DNA of 64,000 nt from Polytrichum commune (GCA_950295325.1 OX485805.1:30181501-30245500); one strand, 5' to 3'. Positions 44,936 through 57,642 are shown, counted from the first letter of the stretch. Numbers and translations: made by a program. The notes: generated from the letters alone by a model not told the origin.

Positions 44936-46560
44936 TAAAATTGAGTTGAAAAGTTCAAATTGAAGTTGAATACCAATGTTCAAATTGAAACTAAATTTTG
45001 ATGCTCCAGGTTTTCATACTCCAGTTTCAACTACAACTGTCACTTTCGAAGCAAATTGCAAAGTTCAAAATTACTTCGAACAACAAAGTTCAATTTGAAA
45101 CCAAGTTGCAATTCCCGAGATTCTGCAAAGTTCAGTAAGATTTACGGTTTCTAAATTCCAGTTAAAATCAAATTCAAAGAATCTCAAAGCATGAAAATTT
45201 TGAAGAAAACGTCGAGGACAATGGAGGTATTTGTTAATCCTTTCATAAAGGGAAAATTGAATGTTAAGACCTAGACAAATTCCTTTAGCACTACAAGTAT
45301 CCTACACCATGTAGGGCCAATCAATCACAAATGTCATAACATTCTTCAACTACATAGACATTCAACGTTTACTATTTGTAAAGGTCAAAAATTTCTTTGT
45401 AAATAGCCATACTTTGCAAAATGCACCTTGCATATTTTGGAGTGCAATACATGTTTGGGCAAGGTATTAGTCAATGAGAGATGTTGAAATATGTCCCTGG
45501 CCCTTTACATTTGGTTATGCATTTGGGGAAGTGCAACATAATAAAAGAAGAAGCAAGAAAGGAGATAGTAGCCACCTCTTGATATGCTTTGCACTCCAAG
45601 AAAGCCATTTTTTTATTAAAAAAAACAATTTGCAAGCTTGTGTTTTAATTATTTCAAATTGTATTTACTTAAATTATGCTACAGTCCTTCATCAAAAGAC
45701 TAGTGTAGAGAACATCAAAACAATTGCTCCATCACTTCCTCACTTCTTCATCGCGTCGTCAATAACCATAATACAACATTTGGGATGACGAACACAAAAC
45801 AATGCACACCAATGGTCATGTACCTTTGGAACACAAATGCAATAAACCTAACATGTCACATTTTTAGGTTTTCCAACTTGTCATCCAAGGAAGGAGATCG
45901 CCCCATTCAAAGCAAGACGTATAAGATTTGGATCCTAACTTTTTCAATCTCCGCTAGGATTGGTCCTTGTGAGGGTAAGAAAGAAAAGAAATGAAAAAGG
46001 AAAAAAAAGAAAAGAATACATGTGTCTATGTATTGGCGTGAATGTGAGCTTGTTAACTTTGTACTGATAATGGTTGGCCATGATGCAATTTGTAGAGGGC
46101 AACTGCTAATTGTTATACATGTTTGGAGGATGTTATGGTCAAAGGTATCAATGTGCAAAATTAAACTCATGGATTCAAGGTTGTAACAATACCCCTATGT
46201 GCACTTTTGAAAGGATCTCATAGCATCAAATCATAAACTTGTTTTGATACCTAGGGGGGGGGGTGGACTTTTCATTGGAATCTTGAATGATGTGTGTGGA
46301 TGAATATGAAATAAAACCCCCTATATAAGAGAAATTTCAAAGTAAAGTAAATATGAGCTCCTAATGCACTTTCACGTGCCATAGTACAAGTTGATATGTA
46401 GATAAACATTACACACTCTTGAGTCTTGACCTTTCCCCTTCAAGTGCTTGGACTTCAAACTTCTCTCTTCCAAATAGTGTGGTCGATGCCTAAATAGGAC
46501 CTATTGTGTCCACAAATGGAAAGGTAAGGTTTTGGCTATTCAAGGGAAAAACAAACTAGT
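44936..46560. other. No supported gene
   Basis: From 44940 to 45200 the words AAGTTCAAATTGAAG recur loosely. A 104-codon frame at 45474-45788 lacks domains. A G11 run lies near 46255. Confidence 0.35.
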
Positions 46561-46562
46561 TA

Positions 46563-46965
46563 AGGTGAGTTTCCATGTAGGCCGCTCGCCTTCTAGATTC
46601 TAGAAATTAATGGGTCAAAGATGTTTGATTTTACTCAAGCACAAGCTGCCATCCAACCACATTTTGGCGGACTACTAGAATGTGGAGGGCCATGGACACG
46701 GGCCACTAGACTTTCATGCGCCCACTAAAGAATCTTCAACCTACAAGTGCCGGTCACCAAAGGATTGAAAGACAACTTTCAGGAGAAGAAGGACCTCTTA
46801 ATGTGGAGGAGTTAGGTTAGTAGGTTGGCCTAGATTCGAGAAGATGGGGGTCACTAGTTGGCACATACAAACCCTATTCCATCAGATTCCCTCTACATTT
46901 GGGCGGGTTTGTCCTTATTCACACTAGAATATGGCGGGTGAGTGGTCTACATGGAAACTCACCCT
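46563..46965. mobile_element. 403-bp MITE-like element, TA-flanked
   Basis: Left end AGGTGAGTTTCCATGTAGGC and inverted right end AGGGTGAGTTTCCATGTAGA share about 33 bp with one indel and a few substitutions. TA lies on both sides (46561-46562, 46966-46967). Confidence 0.7.
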
Positions 46966-46967
46966 TA

Positions 46968-48310
46968 CGGTTAGTTAATTAACAATGTCATGTTGAACAA
47001 GAATGGTACAAATGAAACAAGATATATTGTACATTACTTGAATATACTACAAGTTTTTGAAGTCACCCACCCTTAATTATGTAAACACCTTCTTTTTCTA
47101 CTGCAAACAACTCCCAAAATCATCCCAACAATTGTCCAAAATATCCTTTAAACTAAAAACCAAACATTCTACCCAACAATGAAATTTAGCTCTTGTAACT
47201 TTTGCATACAAGATTCAAATACAACATATACTTACCCCACCCCTAGCTAAGTCCCCATGCTTACCCAAAACCAACCCCATTTTCTTCCCAAATCATCATG
47301 TTTTCCACTCAAACCTGCCCTTGCTATGCACCTGAGACATTCATACAGTTTTAAAAATGCTCTTGTAACAAGTCTAGGAGCCATGCATAGGATGCGCTTT
47401 TGAGAAGGGGATGGAATTAGCACCCTCTACCTTAATGTTTTTGTTATGAGAACATGCCATGATGGCTACTATGTGATGTCATATTGTTTATCTATCAATA
47501 TTTGATAGTTTATAGTATTCTAATCAAGCATAATCGTTTCTTTTATCCAAGATAAAAAAATCCTTGTAATAGTATGTACAGTCTTGGAGGTAACCAATGA
47601 AAATTGATTTGACTCTTGTGTAAGCTCTTAACAAGTTATTCTAGTTGAAGTCATTTACTGTCTTGTGTTAGGGATGGAGTCTTAGCCATTGATTATGGCC
47701 GTGTATTGAAGACATTCCTATTTTAAGAATTAAGAGCTCACAAATATAGTGATAAATTGGTGGCCACGATTTGGATTTGCTAACCGTAGTAGGAAAAAAT
47801 TCCACTACCGTAGTGGATGAGTGGTGGCAAGAACGGAGGAGATCAGGGGAGGAGGGTTACATCGGTCAAATCCGACGGTCGAGAAAGCACAGGCAACGTG
47901 GCCTCACCAGAAGCCACTTTCATCGCCCATAGACTTCTTCTCGACAAGTAGCCATTTTAAGACCCATCTACCTTAGATTATAATTTCCATGAGCGTTTGA
48001 CGATTCCAACATCCAAATGTCTAGGCCGTACATAGGGTACATGCTTTCAAACCCTTTAACCGGAATGTTGGAATATTATGATACCCAACAACAAATGTCA
48101 CATCTTAGTAGGATATATAACTCACCTTTAAGCCTATCGACCGTCCATGCATGTGCGTGGACTACGATCTTCCCATAAAACTTGGAATAACAACCTTCAA
48201 CACTTTTGACCTTGGGTGAGAGTCTCAAATGGTCAATGACAAGCGGTGAGTCAAGCTTTCCTTGTTGCTTCTAATATTCTTAAGTTTGGGGCTCATACTA
48301 CACTAGTTAT
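46968..48310. other. No feature recognised
   Basis: AT-rich to about 47750. A more GC-balanced 150-bp patch lies at 47810-47950. No ORF above 60 codons. Confidence 0.4.
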
Positions 48311-48311
48311 C

Positions 48312-48746
48312 CCATTTAGTGAGGGTGGGCTAATAGTGCGCGTGGAAAATTAGTGAAGGTGATACTCAATTTCTTCACGCTATGAGATTAGTGCCACCGA
48401 ACAAGCTAAAGTTTCGGGAGCTCAAAGTGTCTGAATCTCCCAATGCAAGCTCACTTTTGTTTCTTAGTGCTAAGAGATGCCTCATGAGTGAGTGGCGTTG
48501 ACTGAAAAGAAGAAAGAGAGTTCTTGTGAAATTCACCAAAACAAATTATGCACTCCACAAACACTTTTGAACACGCATTACTTTTATTGGTATGTATGGT
48601 AAATAAGCATGTATTCATGAATTTAGTATCACTCAATAAAATTTCAGCCCTCGTTGATTTCAAGATTTGCCAAAATAGTGTGTATTTTGGGGATTAGTGC
48701 CACACGCACTAAATGTGCTAATCAGCTTAATGAGGGTTATAATAGA
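48312..48746. mobile_element. Possible eroded MITE
   Basis: The left CTAGTTATCCC...GGGCTAATAGTGCGCGTGG and the inverted right CTATTATAACCC...TGATTAGCAC...GTGCGTGTGG look like diverged inverted repeats. Internal GTGCCAC/AATTAGTG words also pair. No clear target duplication. Confidence 0.35.
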
Positions 48747-48749
48747 CGA

Positions 48750-50270
48750 TTAACCCTTGAATGCCACCTAAGCTTTGAGCCTTTCACATGGTTTTGGAGA
48801 CAAGATTTAAACATTTTTTTTGTTATTGATAACTTCATATTTAGTGATTTCTAAGAGAATTATCCATTTTGACATGACCTTCTTATTTTTTTATGAAATT
48901 CTTGGAATGAATAAATGAAATTGAGATTAACATGCAATACAGCCAAGCATCTTTGTGCAATAGTTTAACTCACCATATTTAGTATTGTGAGCCGTCATTT
49001 CTACATGTGAAAGTGTATGTATTTTTCAAGCCAAGCTAGATATAAGTTATTTTTGTGCCTTAAGGCATAAATTTATCAAGTAACACTTTGATATCACTTG
49101 TTTATGAGTACTTACAATCAACACTTCATACATGGACTTTGAAATTAATCGTGATGTTGAGTTTAGCTTCCAACCATACGGATGTAATCTATACATGATT
49201 TATAACAAATTCTAAACCTTTAACACCTTAGAGCCCATATTTTGGCTTATGAATGACTATTGAACGCAAATTCATCCAAATTTATAAAGCAAGGTGCTAG
49301 GAAGGTCGGAATAGATATCATCGTGTTTTTCATAAACTTTTTTTTGTCAATGGAGATGATCCTATTCCAATATGAAAAGATGGTTGTTCACAAGAGAATT
49401 TTAATGTAAAAAATGAAACTAACTTTTCCCTTTGTGGATTAAACACTATATATATAAACTTACAATCACTTTGATCCAAAAATGTCTTTTTTATGGGTTT
49501 TTTTAAACCTCAAAGCGTATACCATTCTTAATATAATCTTCAAAGTTTGGACCATAATTTTATTGCATACGTTTATTACAATTTCTTGAAGTTTGATGAT
49601 TCTAAATTGATTATGAACAAATCATGAAAATTACAAAATATTTTTAACATATTGATGTGATCTTAAAATCATTAGAAACAAATTTCCTTCTAGGTACAAT
49701 AAAAATTGAGGCTAAGAAAGCGTAGTTTTAAATAAACTGAAAGAAATAAAAATTTGCTCTAGAGACATATTCAAGCTGTTGGAGTCTTTCATCGTATATA
49801 GACCCACAAACTCAACATCTAAAAATCCACCATCATAACCCTCATAAATTACATAGATCAAAATGCCATTAAATACCTAACATATCTTATTCTAAATAAA
49901 ACTAAGACAATAAACAAGCACACACACCCCCCCCCCCCCCAAAAAAAAGACATGACCCCTTGAAACCAATTGTGTTTATCTTGCCTCCTCTTTCCTCAAG
50001 AGCCACCTTCCAAATGGGAGGCAAAACATGTCAGGATTGTATCTGGAAACCATAATTAGCCTAAGGTCAACATGCTCACATTCATGCCGGTCCATAACAT
50101 TAGCGCCCAGGGGGTGTACCTTTCACAACGCATATGAGTATAAGTGAGTGCACAAAAGGGGTATTAATTTGAACATTTCCCTACTACGTGTACATATGCT
50201 ACACTAATTGTAACTCATAGTTATGTACATGTGTGGGGGACCTGTAGAAAATATAGAGCATTTGTACTCC
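48750..50270. other. No feature recognised
   Basis: AT-rich with a C14/A8 run at about 49927-49948. No ORFs of note. Confidence 0.45.
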
Positions 50271-50271
50271 T

Positions 50272-52170
50272 ATGGTAGGGTTACTTACTGAGGCCCATTT
50301 ATTTGGAAGTATGGGGGAGGATATGGAGTGTGATTATGGTCACGCATTGATTGATGGTTCTAGTGCACAAGATGGTGACAAGGAAAATTGCATTGTTGGA
50401 GAAGACAACTCAAACATGTGCAAGGATGTTGTCATAGAGACAATAATGATGTAATTGCAGGTTGAACAAGATTTACATGAAGGTGTGGAGTTGCAAAGGG
50501 AGCTTCAACATGCCTTAGATGTTCTAATTGATGAACATGAAAATGTTCAAATGCCCTCTCGATCTAAGGCACAATCTACTCTCGGGGAGTTCACTAGACA
50601 TGTATATTTGTATACACGTGCGTGACAAGGGTATTTATTCAAGGGGTATTTAATTATCCATCCTTAATTTTTTTTACTGTATTATTATATAATTTGCTAA
50701 TTTCTTGTTTTTTAAATGACCCTATAATTACTTTTAAATTTGATGAAGCTCTAATTTAAGCTAGGTATGCTCATTATAATTATTTGATTTTGCTCCAAAG
50801 GGTTTAAGAGCATTCAAAGTACTAAGTCACCAAAATCCAAGGCACAACAAGGTTTTACATTAAGAGTGTTCATAAACAGTTTCAAACAACAAAATCAACC
50901 CATGTTCCTCAATCAAGTTACACGCACAATTAAACACAATGATACTGAGTGTAAAAAAAACAATTAAAACACCAACAACAAAGCAAGCAAAAATAGGGTC
51001 CATGCAATAATGTAGAAGGGTATAGAGTTAATACTACAACATCCTGCTTGAAGCAAACAGACATAAGACCCACCAAAACTCCTCTAATTTATCTTGAGAA
51101 ATTTTTTCTAGCATTTAAAAATACTAGCAAAATTGTTCATAGCAAATGAAAGATGTCATGTTCATCTTGCAAAACAATTCCTAGCTTTTAAGAACACTAG
51201 TATATAATCAACAAATAATGCATGCCTTTAATCCTAAACCCAGGAATCTATCATCCACCCTCATCAATCTTTCATCCCATTTTTCAACTGAATTGACGTA
51301 GTTCTTCATCCAAAATCTTCCCGCCTCTGAACACAAAGGACACCCTATTTCAAAAAAACCTAGGATCCTTAAATCCTACGGTATATTTTTACAAATATTT
51401 TAAAAATATCCGTTATTTGTATCAAGCCTATATTATTTATAATACAAATTTTATCATACATACTCACCTATATTACTTCTAAGAAAATTCTAAGTTTTTC
51501 CTTTTGTGAATATTAATTACCCTATATTTTCCCGCACGTTGTTTTCTAATATTATTGCAGTGAACTCCCCGAGAATCTACTGTGGCTTATGTAGAGGTAG
51601 AGGAGTCTACACTTTTCAAAAGTACACTTCTTAGTCAATTGAATGGCAATCCAACTTTACCTAAAGATTGATTGACTCGGATTAAGGCTGGCATATTATA
51701 CATGAAGTCTAAACTCCTTATCATCACAAATCATGATACTATGTTAAAGCTTGGTTGTGATTGTGGAGTGTGTTTTTAAAACACACATGAAGCTAGAATT
51801 GTAAAAGACAACGTGGTAGACCAAAAAAATTAGCGCCAATTAAGGCTTGGAGTGTTGGCAAATTTATGAGATGCACAAATGTTTTTGTAATCGTGGGGTG
51901 GAATATAGGGATCCAATTGACTTGATGGACTGACCATCAAACATGGAGATTGATTTATGTTGGTATCAAAAATGAACGAATAATAGGTGGACTTAAGATC
52001 TTATGGATCATTTGATGGTTAGTTTAGAAACAATAATTGCATTAGCTTATGACGTATATTATAAACTTAGATGCTTACAAGTTACATCCGGGGGATGAAA
52101 AAGTCTTCAATAATTTTATTAGTTGTTAAAAAGTTACATCTTGGGTTTTACATTGTACATATGATAGGGG
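50272..52170 (+). pseudogene. Decayed coding sequence of unknown family, split by a MITE
   Basis: The frame opening at 50272 runs through one TAA (50452-50454) to SRSKAQST at 50580, where MITE E2 and one target-duplication copy intervene. The same reading frame resumes at 51574-51581 and continues VAYVEVEESTLFKSTLLSQL to a TGA at about 51670. Further right, frames with frameshifts carry KAGILYMKSKLL, CDCGVCF, DPIDLMD-like and MDHLMVSLETIIALAYDVYY segments up to about 52120. The protein would be at least 300 residues with an acidic, Gln/Glu-rich N-terminal part. I do not recognise a named domain; an accessory protein of a large transposon is one possibility. Several stops and frameshifts show it is inactive. 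Confidence 0.55.
50581..51573. mobile_element. MITE-family member E2 (993 bp)
   Basis: Perfect 15-bp inverted ends CTCGGGGAGTTCACT. Flanked by AATCTACT at 50573-50580 and 51574-51581. ACGTGCG starts at position 36 of the left end (50616), and its complement ends 35 bases from the right end. The longest member. The interior is non-coding, AT-rich, with no transposase motif. Confidence 0.95.
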
Positions 52171-52350
52171 TTCAAAAGTATATATTGTATACTCATGTTA
52201 ATGACTATATATACATACTGTCACTGTGAGGCCAAACCCACCACCCTTAACCGTCCTAGTCCGGGTGGTGGTTTTGAGAATCACATGTGTCATACCAAAA
52301 CTCACAGTAACATGGAATGTAACTCCCATCTCAATGAACTCCCAACTTAC
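52171..52350. other. No feature recognised
   Basis: GC-balanced stretch with inverted words GGGTGGTGG/CCACCACCC (about 52229-52275) able to form a small hairpin. Confidence 0.35.
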
Positions 52351-52356
52351 TTAGAA

Positions 52357-52536
52357 TCATGATGTTTTATTGATGTTAGCCTCTTGAATAGGTAGAGCAT
52401 TGGCCTTCTCAAGGGTCCACCCCGCGGCCTTGGCTACACATGCCCTTAGTGATATCCCTCTTGAGACCTTGACATTAGCCAAGACCTTCTCATTAGTGAT
52501 CTTAGCCTCCGTGAGGCTATGGCTTATCGACTCCAT
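52357..52536 (-). CDS. Small ORF, 59 codons, unknown
   Basis: Minus-strand frame from ATG at 52536 to TGA at 52357. It begins MESISHSLTEAKITNEKVLA and ends ALPIQEANINKTS, is mostly helical-looking (Ala, Lys, Glu, Leu) and is higher in GC than its surroundings. No family recognised. It may be a fragment of a larger gene, since no promoter or neighbouring exon is evident. Confidence 0.25.
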   Translation of the reverse strand: MESISHSLTEAKITNEKVLANVKVSRGISLRACVAKAAGWTLEKANALPIQEANINKTS

Positions 52537-52960
52537 GTGACAATTAAATTTCTAATACCTTAATCCGCAATCATCACCTACGGCCGTCCTCTTTGTGGGG
52601 AACCACACAACTCACCCTGGTGCTTTACATCAATTTTAGCACATCAATTCATTCCATGATAAAGATACAAGTGTTAAAAAACACTTCTCTCTCTTATCAC
52701 TATCTTAGCATTCCTCTATTGCAAGTCACTTCTAAATTCACTCACAAGTTCACTCCCTAACGTCAACAACCTCCAACTTAAGGGGTTCCTAATTGTAACT
52801 CCAATGCTAACCCCGCTAACTTCCTAAATTCTACCTAGCTACCCCCCTTAACTCATAACCCAGCTCCTACCTAAGCCCTAGTTCAAATGGCTCCCACTCC
52901 TTATTGTGGTTGCTACCCAACAACCGGCTGCAGTGACCAGGACTGCTGAACCCCAATCCG
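52537..52960. other. No supported gene
   Basis: C/T/A-rich sequence without domain-bearing frames. Confidence 0.35.
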
Positions 52961-52962
52961 GT

Positions 52963-53060
52963 GGCTGGCTAAGCCTTCAACCCAGCTGCAGTCTCGTCCA
53001 GGGGTTGGCTAAGCCTTCGGCCCAGCTGCCGTTTTAGTCCAGGGGCTGGTTAAGCCTTGC
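52963..53060. repeat. About 40-bp tandem repeat, 2.4 copies
   Basis: GGYTGGYTAAGCCTTC starts at 52963, 53003 and 53044. Units also contain CCCAGCTGC and GTCCAGGGG. Confidence 0.85.
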
Positions 53061-53199
53061 ATGTGAATACTCAACTTAGCTAAACCACCATAAAACCATA
53101 AACACCATTCAAACTAAACTAAATCAAACTATATTAAACTATAAGCCTAAACAACTAAGGACTAACAATCAAATGACTAACGCTCCTTTGGGTATCACC

Positions 53200-53400
53200 C
53201 ACAACCCACACACACAACCCACACACACACCTCTACACACAAGAGAGGGAAGGGGTGAGAGTGAAAAGACAAAGAGAGAGAGCATTGAGAGAGAGAGGAA
53301 GATTTTGAAGAAGAGAGAAGAAAAGGTAAAGAGAGGGAACTTAAGGAGAAGAGAGGATAAGGGAGGAAGAGGAGAGATAGGGCATCAAATCACAACCCCT
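53200..53400. repeat. (CACA)n then GA-rich purine tract
   Basis: CACACAAC repeats (53205-53240) are followed by about 160 bases of nearly pure purine on the plus strand. The Lys/Arg/Glu frame here (53173-53403) is low-complexity. Confidence 0.7.
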
Positions 53401-53875
53401 TAACCTTCTCCCCCTTAGTAGGACCTCATCCTCTCCGCTAACCCTTCAACCCCTAAACCAACAAGAACACGTTCTAATTCAAACAATTAAATCAAAGGCA
53501 CTTCCCCTTGCCTCATCAAGCACTACTCCTCTAATCAAAACACTCCCTAATGTCACTAAGCTTCTAATTCACCACACAAAATGGCTTAAGGCCTAAACAT
53601 AAATCCACACCAAGCCTCACTCTTTTTATACTTTTGATTGTTTCAATAACACTCCAATTGCAATTCTAATTAAATTCTAAACATAAAACAAATATGAGCA
53701 CTCATTTTGGGCTCATAGTCACCTAAAATTTGTATCATTAAATTTGTGCATGTATTGCTTGATTTTACTATATATATATATATATATATGGGGGGTTTTT
53801 AGCATATGTTGTGAACACATGTAGTTCTTGGTTTTTAGTGACCTGGGCATTGGCGTTCTTTTTCTATTTCTTTGC
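53401..53875. other. No gene; (TA)n at about 53771-53788
   Basis: C/A-rich then AT-rich sequence with a short TA microsatellite. Confidence 0.45.
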
Positions 53876-53883
53876 TTTTTACC

Positions 53884-54380
53884 CTCAGGGAGTGCACTAT
53901 TCATTAAAACCAAGCATCACGTGCGTGCATGCCCCTTATTAAAATACCCCTGTATACATTTTATTTTTGCTAAAATCAAGCAATATACTTACAAATCTCA
54001 TTGCTTCAAAATACATTTCCATACGTACACAAGGGTCCAAAAAAAAAATACAGAAATTGTATATAACATGTGTACAAATGTTTGGAAATGCAAAAATATG
54101 GCCCTATTATATGTATAATATCAAATCATGGATTTTTAGTTATAAAGTCGTTACTTAGTGGATGAAAAAACACATGATTCTTGGTCTAGGTCTGACTTGA
54201 ACGCGTAAACGCGTAAATGTGTACTTTACATATATTTTTCTATAGCCTCATGTATATCTACTTCTTGCTTAATAGCAATATGTCTCTTGTACGTACATTT
54301 TGTACATGCTTGTTTTAAATAATACCCCTTTTGTGCACCCACGTGTATAAATACAGTACTTGAACAGTGCACTCCCTGGG
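53884..54380. mobile_element. MITE-family member E3 (497 bp)
   Basis: Ends CTCAGGGAGTGCACT and, inverted, CCCAGGGAGTGCACT. Flanked by TTTTTACC at 53876-53883 and 54381-54388. ACGTGCG starts at position 36 on the left (53919), and ACGTGGG lies 37 from the right end. The most diverged termini of the four. Confidence 0.9.
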
Positions 54381-54388
54381 TTTTTACC

Positions 54389-56020
54389 TTCATGAATACA
54401 AAAAATATTTAACTAAAATCAGACAATTAAGGAATTTAAAATTAAAATTAAAATAATTACTTGATCGATGACTGATGACTAATGATAATTTAATTAGGAA
54501 ATTAATAATAGAAGCCCCAAAACATTATATTAAACAAGAATGTGACTGATGGCACTCTTGATGCCCAAAATATTATTGGCTTCAAGTAAAAGAACAAGTA
54601 TTTATAAGAAACAATAAGTAGTAAGGTATACTACAAATTTCACAATAGATTATTATAACAAGTTTAATCTCCAAGGGCATTGGGAGGTCTCCCCATTTAT
54701 GCCATTGGAAATAAAATACACTCAACAAAATACATAAAATAAAGCACACGTGGAGAGTAAAAACGGGGTTTGGGAAATACAACTTTATTCATAAAATTTT
54801 GGACTACATACTTTTATAAGTTCAACATAAGGCTAGGAGGGCTCCCGAAGGCTAAGTAACATTGAATCAACCACCATCTCTAAAGCCTCCTAACAACTTT
54901 CATGTATTCTTTGTGGAAGAAGCATAGGACCATGAGAACTCCTGGTGTCTTGGTAGTCGTTAGTGACTCCTATCTAGTATTGCCTACCTTATGTCAAGGT
55001 AACTCATTTCTAGGCACCCCACTTATCTTTTCTTTGTATGGTTTTAAAAGCTATTATGTATATGATGGGGGTGCTTGATGGTTTGTTGATTGTGCTTGAT
55101 CTAGTTTGGGATTTAGGGGTCGTTTTTGGAGGGAGGTTATATGTGGGATGTATTGTGGTGGGGTTGGGGGTCTATGACTGGTTATTTGGGTTGTAGTATA
55201 TTATTGCGGGCAGATGATGTTGGCTTGAAGTAGAGTGTTTTTTTATGGTTTTGGCTTCAATATGATAAGTGTACTCGAATTCTTGAAGTGTTATGATGCG
55301 GGTGCATGTGGGGCCTTGTAGTTGGGGTACTGTTGTTATGTTGAATGTAGCGAGTTTTCAGAGGAATTTTTCCAAGTTGAATTTTGGGTGTGGGGTAAAT
55401 GATGTATAAAAGGGACTTTTATACCAATCCTTGTGGAGGAACGACATGGTGAGGGGGAATGTGGTATTGAATGAGTCAAGATGAATGTTAAATTGTTTCA
55501 AGATTAAAAGGGTATGGATAGTAGGTGAGCGGGGTGCATCCTTGGTAGTTGAGCAGTGGGAGGTGTTTATCTCTTCCATATTTGGTAACTATAAATTTTA
55601 CTAGTCCTTGGAATATCTCGCATACTAGACTTGGGTTGTTGAGGGTTTAGGTGAGTTGTTTGCTTAGTGTGGTGGCATATATGGGGAGGAGGGAGAAGAC
55701 ATTAATGCCAAAGGTTTCTCTAGACAATTTTGTGAAAAGGTTGCACATGGATTTGGTAAGTTTTATGAGGAATTTGTCCATCTTCTTGATGTCGGGAAGT
55801 GAGAAGGGGCCCGTGTTGAATGTGTATCCTATACTTGGATGGTTGACTCTATTCAACATCATAATTTTATATGTAATTCCAATTCTATAGAGGAAATGCT
55901 ACAAGCGACAAGAATTGGCATTAAGGCCTATTAGGTCATGTGTGCATGACTTTAGTTCACACACAGTGAACGCGTTTATTTGACATACTTTTGATCTGAT
56001 TAAGATAATCCTCAATTAAA
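54389..56020. other. No supported gene
   Basis: AT-rich to 54800. The stretch 55040-55870 is G/T-rich on the plus strand, with frames up to about 80 codons on both strands but no domains. Confidence 0.35.
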
Positions 56021-56060
56021 CTACACTAAACATTGTATTTAGTGTCTTATTGTATTTTAA
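56021..56060. repeat. Solitary end of a CTACACTAAA-family MITE
   Basis: CTACACTAAACATTGTATTT followed by AGTGTCTTA matches the left ends at 35224 and 57857. No matching right end was found within 600 bases, so the copy is truncated. Confidence 0.55.
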
Positions 56061-56780
56061 GTCACTGTGGTAAGTTTTCTAATGACACCTCTTAAGTTTA
56101 CAAACACTGTCATCCCAATTTACTTTTGGTTGATCAATTTAATACCAATGACAAAAGATCCTTCCAAATGGTAAGTCACATAAATTATAACCTCAATGCT
56201 AATGACGTTTTTGTAATTTTTGTTGACTTCCAAGTTCAAAAATTATTTACATGTTTTCGATATCCTGCACTTTAAAATCAATCTCATTTCATTGACGGTT
56301 TCACTTTAGGAATGAAATCCCAATCAATTGCTTATTTACTAAGGGGAAATAAACATATATATTGGATTTTGGACCTTCAAGGTGAAATGCACTCAATATG
56401 GGATTTGTGGACAAGTAGCCCTCAAGATTGCAAGGGTAGATTCTTTTTTTGAAAAAAAATGAAGCAGGGCGGACAACAATCGTCGGCCAGGATTAGAAAA
56501 AACAAAAAACAAAATATCGGCAGGGGTGATTGGGGTGTTGGATCACAGGTCCTGGCCCTAACACCCCCTTCCCCCATGATGGGGTCATGGCTCAGCTAAA
56601 TGGGGCCCACCCATTTGGCATGAGCTCTAGCCCTAGCCAATTCCCAAGGATTCCCTCAACTAATATGTGTATTTTCAATAGCTTTTGGTATCCCAAAAAG
56701 CCACACATGAAATGTTGTGGTGATGTGTGCATGTGATGGCTAGTTGTTAAAATATGAGTTCATTTTGTATTCTTGTTTGG
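56061..56780. other. No supported gene
   Basis: AT-rich sequence. A short GC-richer patch at 56530-56630 contains GGGGTGTTGG...CCAACACCCC-like complementarity. The 68-codon frame at 56530 has no recognised domain. Confidence 0.35.
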
Positions 56781-56785
56781 TTGTA

Positions 56786-57642
56786 CTATTCTCCCACTTT
56801 AGTATGACATGTTTAGGATACACAAAAAAGTCGTATTATCGAGGTTTCGTCTTCTCATTAATACGACAGATGGCGTAAAGTTGTCGTATTATTGAATGAA
56901 TACGAAAACATAAGTACTATGAGCTTAAAAAAAAACCCCACGAGTTCAAGCAATATAGATGGTATGAAATAGTAACTTATAACTCCAAACATATACAAAT
57001 ATTCTCAAGAACTCTTGAAATAGGAGTCCAAAGATCTCTGGTGTTGCCTACCTAAGTTAGCAGTTGTCATCTTATCTAAATTCCCTACTAACTTTTGAAA
57101 ACTAATAATTTCATTAACACTAAAATACAAAGAATTCTTTAATAAGAAACTAGACAACAATGATGCATGACATTTAGCATCACTAAGCTTTACTAGAGGT
57201 GGAGCAACATCATCCACATCTACTAAATGTAGATCAACATTAAGATCAAAGTCTTGTGCAGAATTGTCAAAGTCTTATATTGGTGATACTATATCACCCA
57301 TGTACAAGGCAACATACTAGGCATGAGGCCACTCTAACCCTAACCATATCCATTCTACACTAATAACCCTAATTATCATTAAGTTCCCAATGATAAGTGA
57401 AGTTCCCAAGTAGTTTCCAAGTGAAAATGGATGTATTTTAGATGTACATAACATAGATGAACAATTTTTTTGCATTAAGTACCATTTTAATATAATAAAG
57501 CGGTGATTCTAAATGTTGCATTCTCAAGTGTTGCAATTGTAAAAGAGAAGGAGTTTTGGACTAAAAAGTTTGGTCTCGCAAAAATGTGTCGTAATATCAA
57601 GGGTGTTGTATAAAGAAGTGTCCTATTAACGAGGTTAGACTG
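56786..57642 (-). mobile_element. Pogo/Tigger-like element, copy C (857 bp), minus orientation
   Basis: TA-flanked (56784-56785, 57643-57644). In its own orientation it starts CAGTCTAACCTCGTTAATAG and ends GTGGGAGAATAG. It is about 130 bp longer than copies A and B because it retains extra coding sequence upstream of the C-terminus, including DFDLNVDLHLVDVDDVAPPL. The best template for the family's ancestral form in this window. Confidence 0.9.
57005..57280 (-). pseudogene. Pogo/Tigger-like transposase C-terminal relic
   Basis: The frame contains an acidic linker, then ASLLSSFLLKNSLYFSVNEI, then ISFQKLVGNLDKM and the terminal HQRSLDSYFKSS with stop at 57005. Plant and animal pogo/Tigger transposases often end in a Q-x-S/T-L/I-x-x-(Y/F)-F motif (KQTTLDSFF-like) after a helical pair, and this matches. 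The DNA-binding CENP-B/HTH domains and the DDE catalytic domain are absent. The same C-terminus can be read in copies A and B, so the deletion predates amplification. Confidence 0.6.

Noticed and set aside
53173-53403. Lys/Glu/Arg-rich ORF
   Set aside because: Arises from a purine-only GA-rich tract.
55040-55890. G/T-rich stretch with several 70-80-codon frames on both strands
   Set aside because: Frames overlap on both strands, and no motif or splice structure supports a gene.
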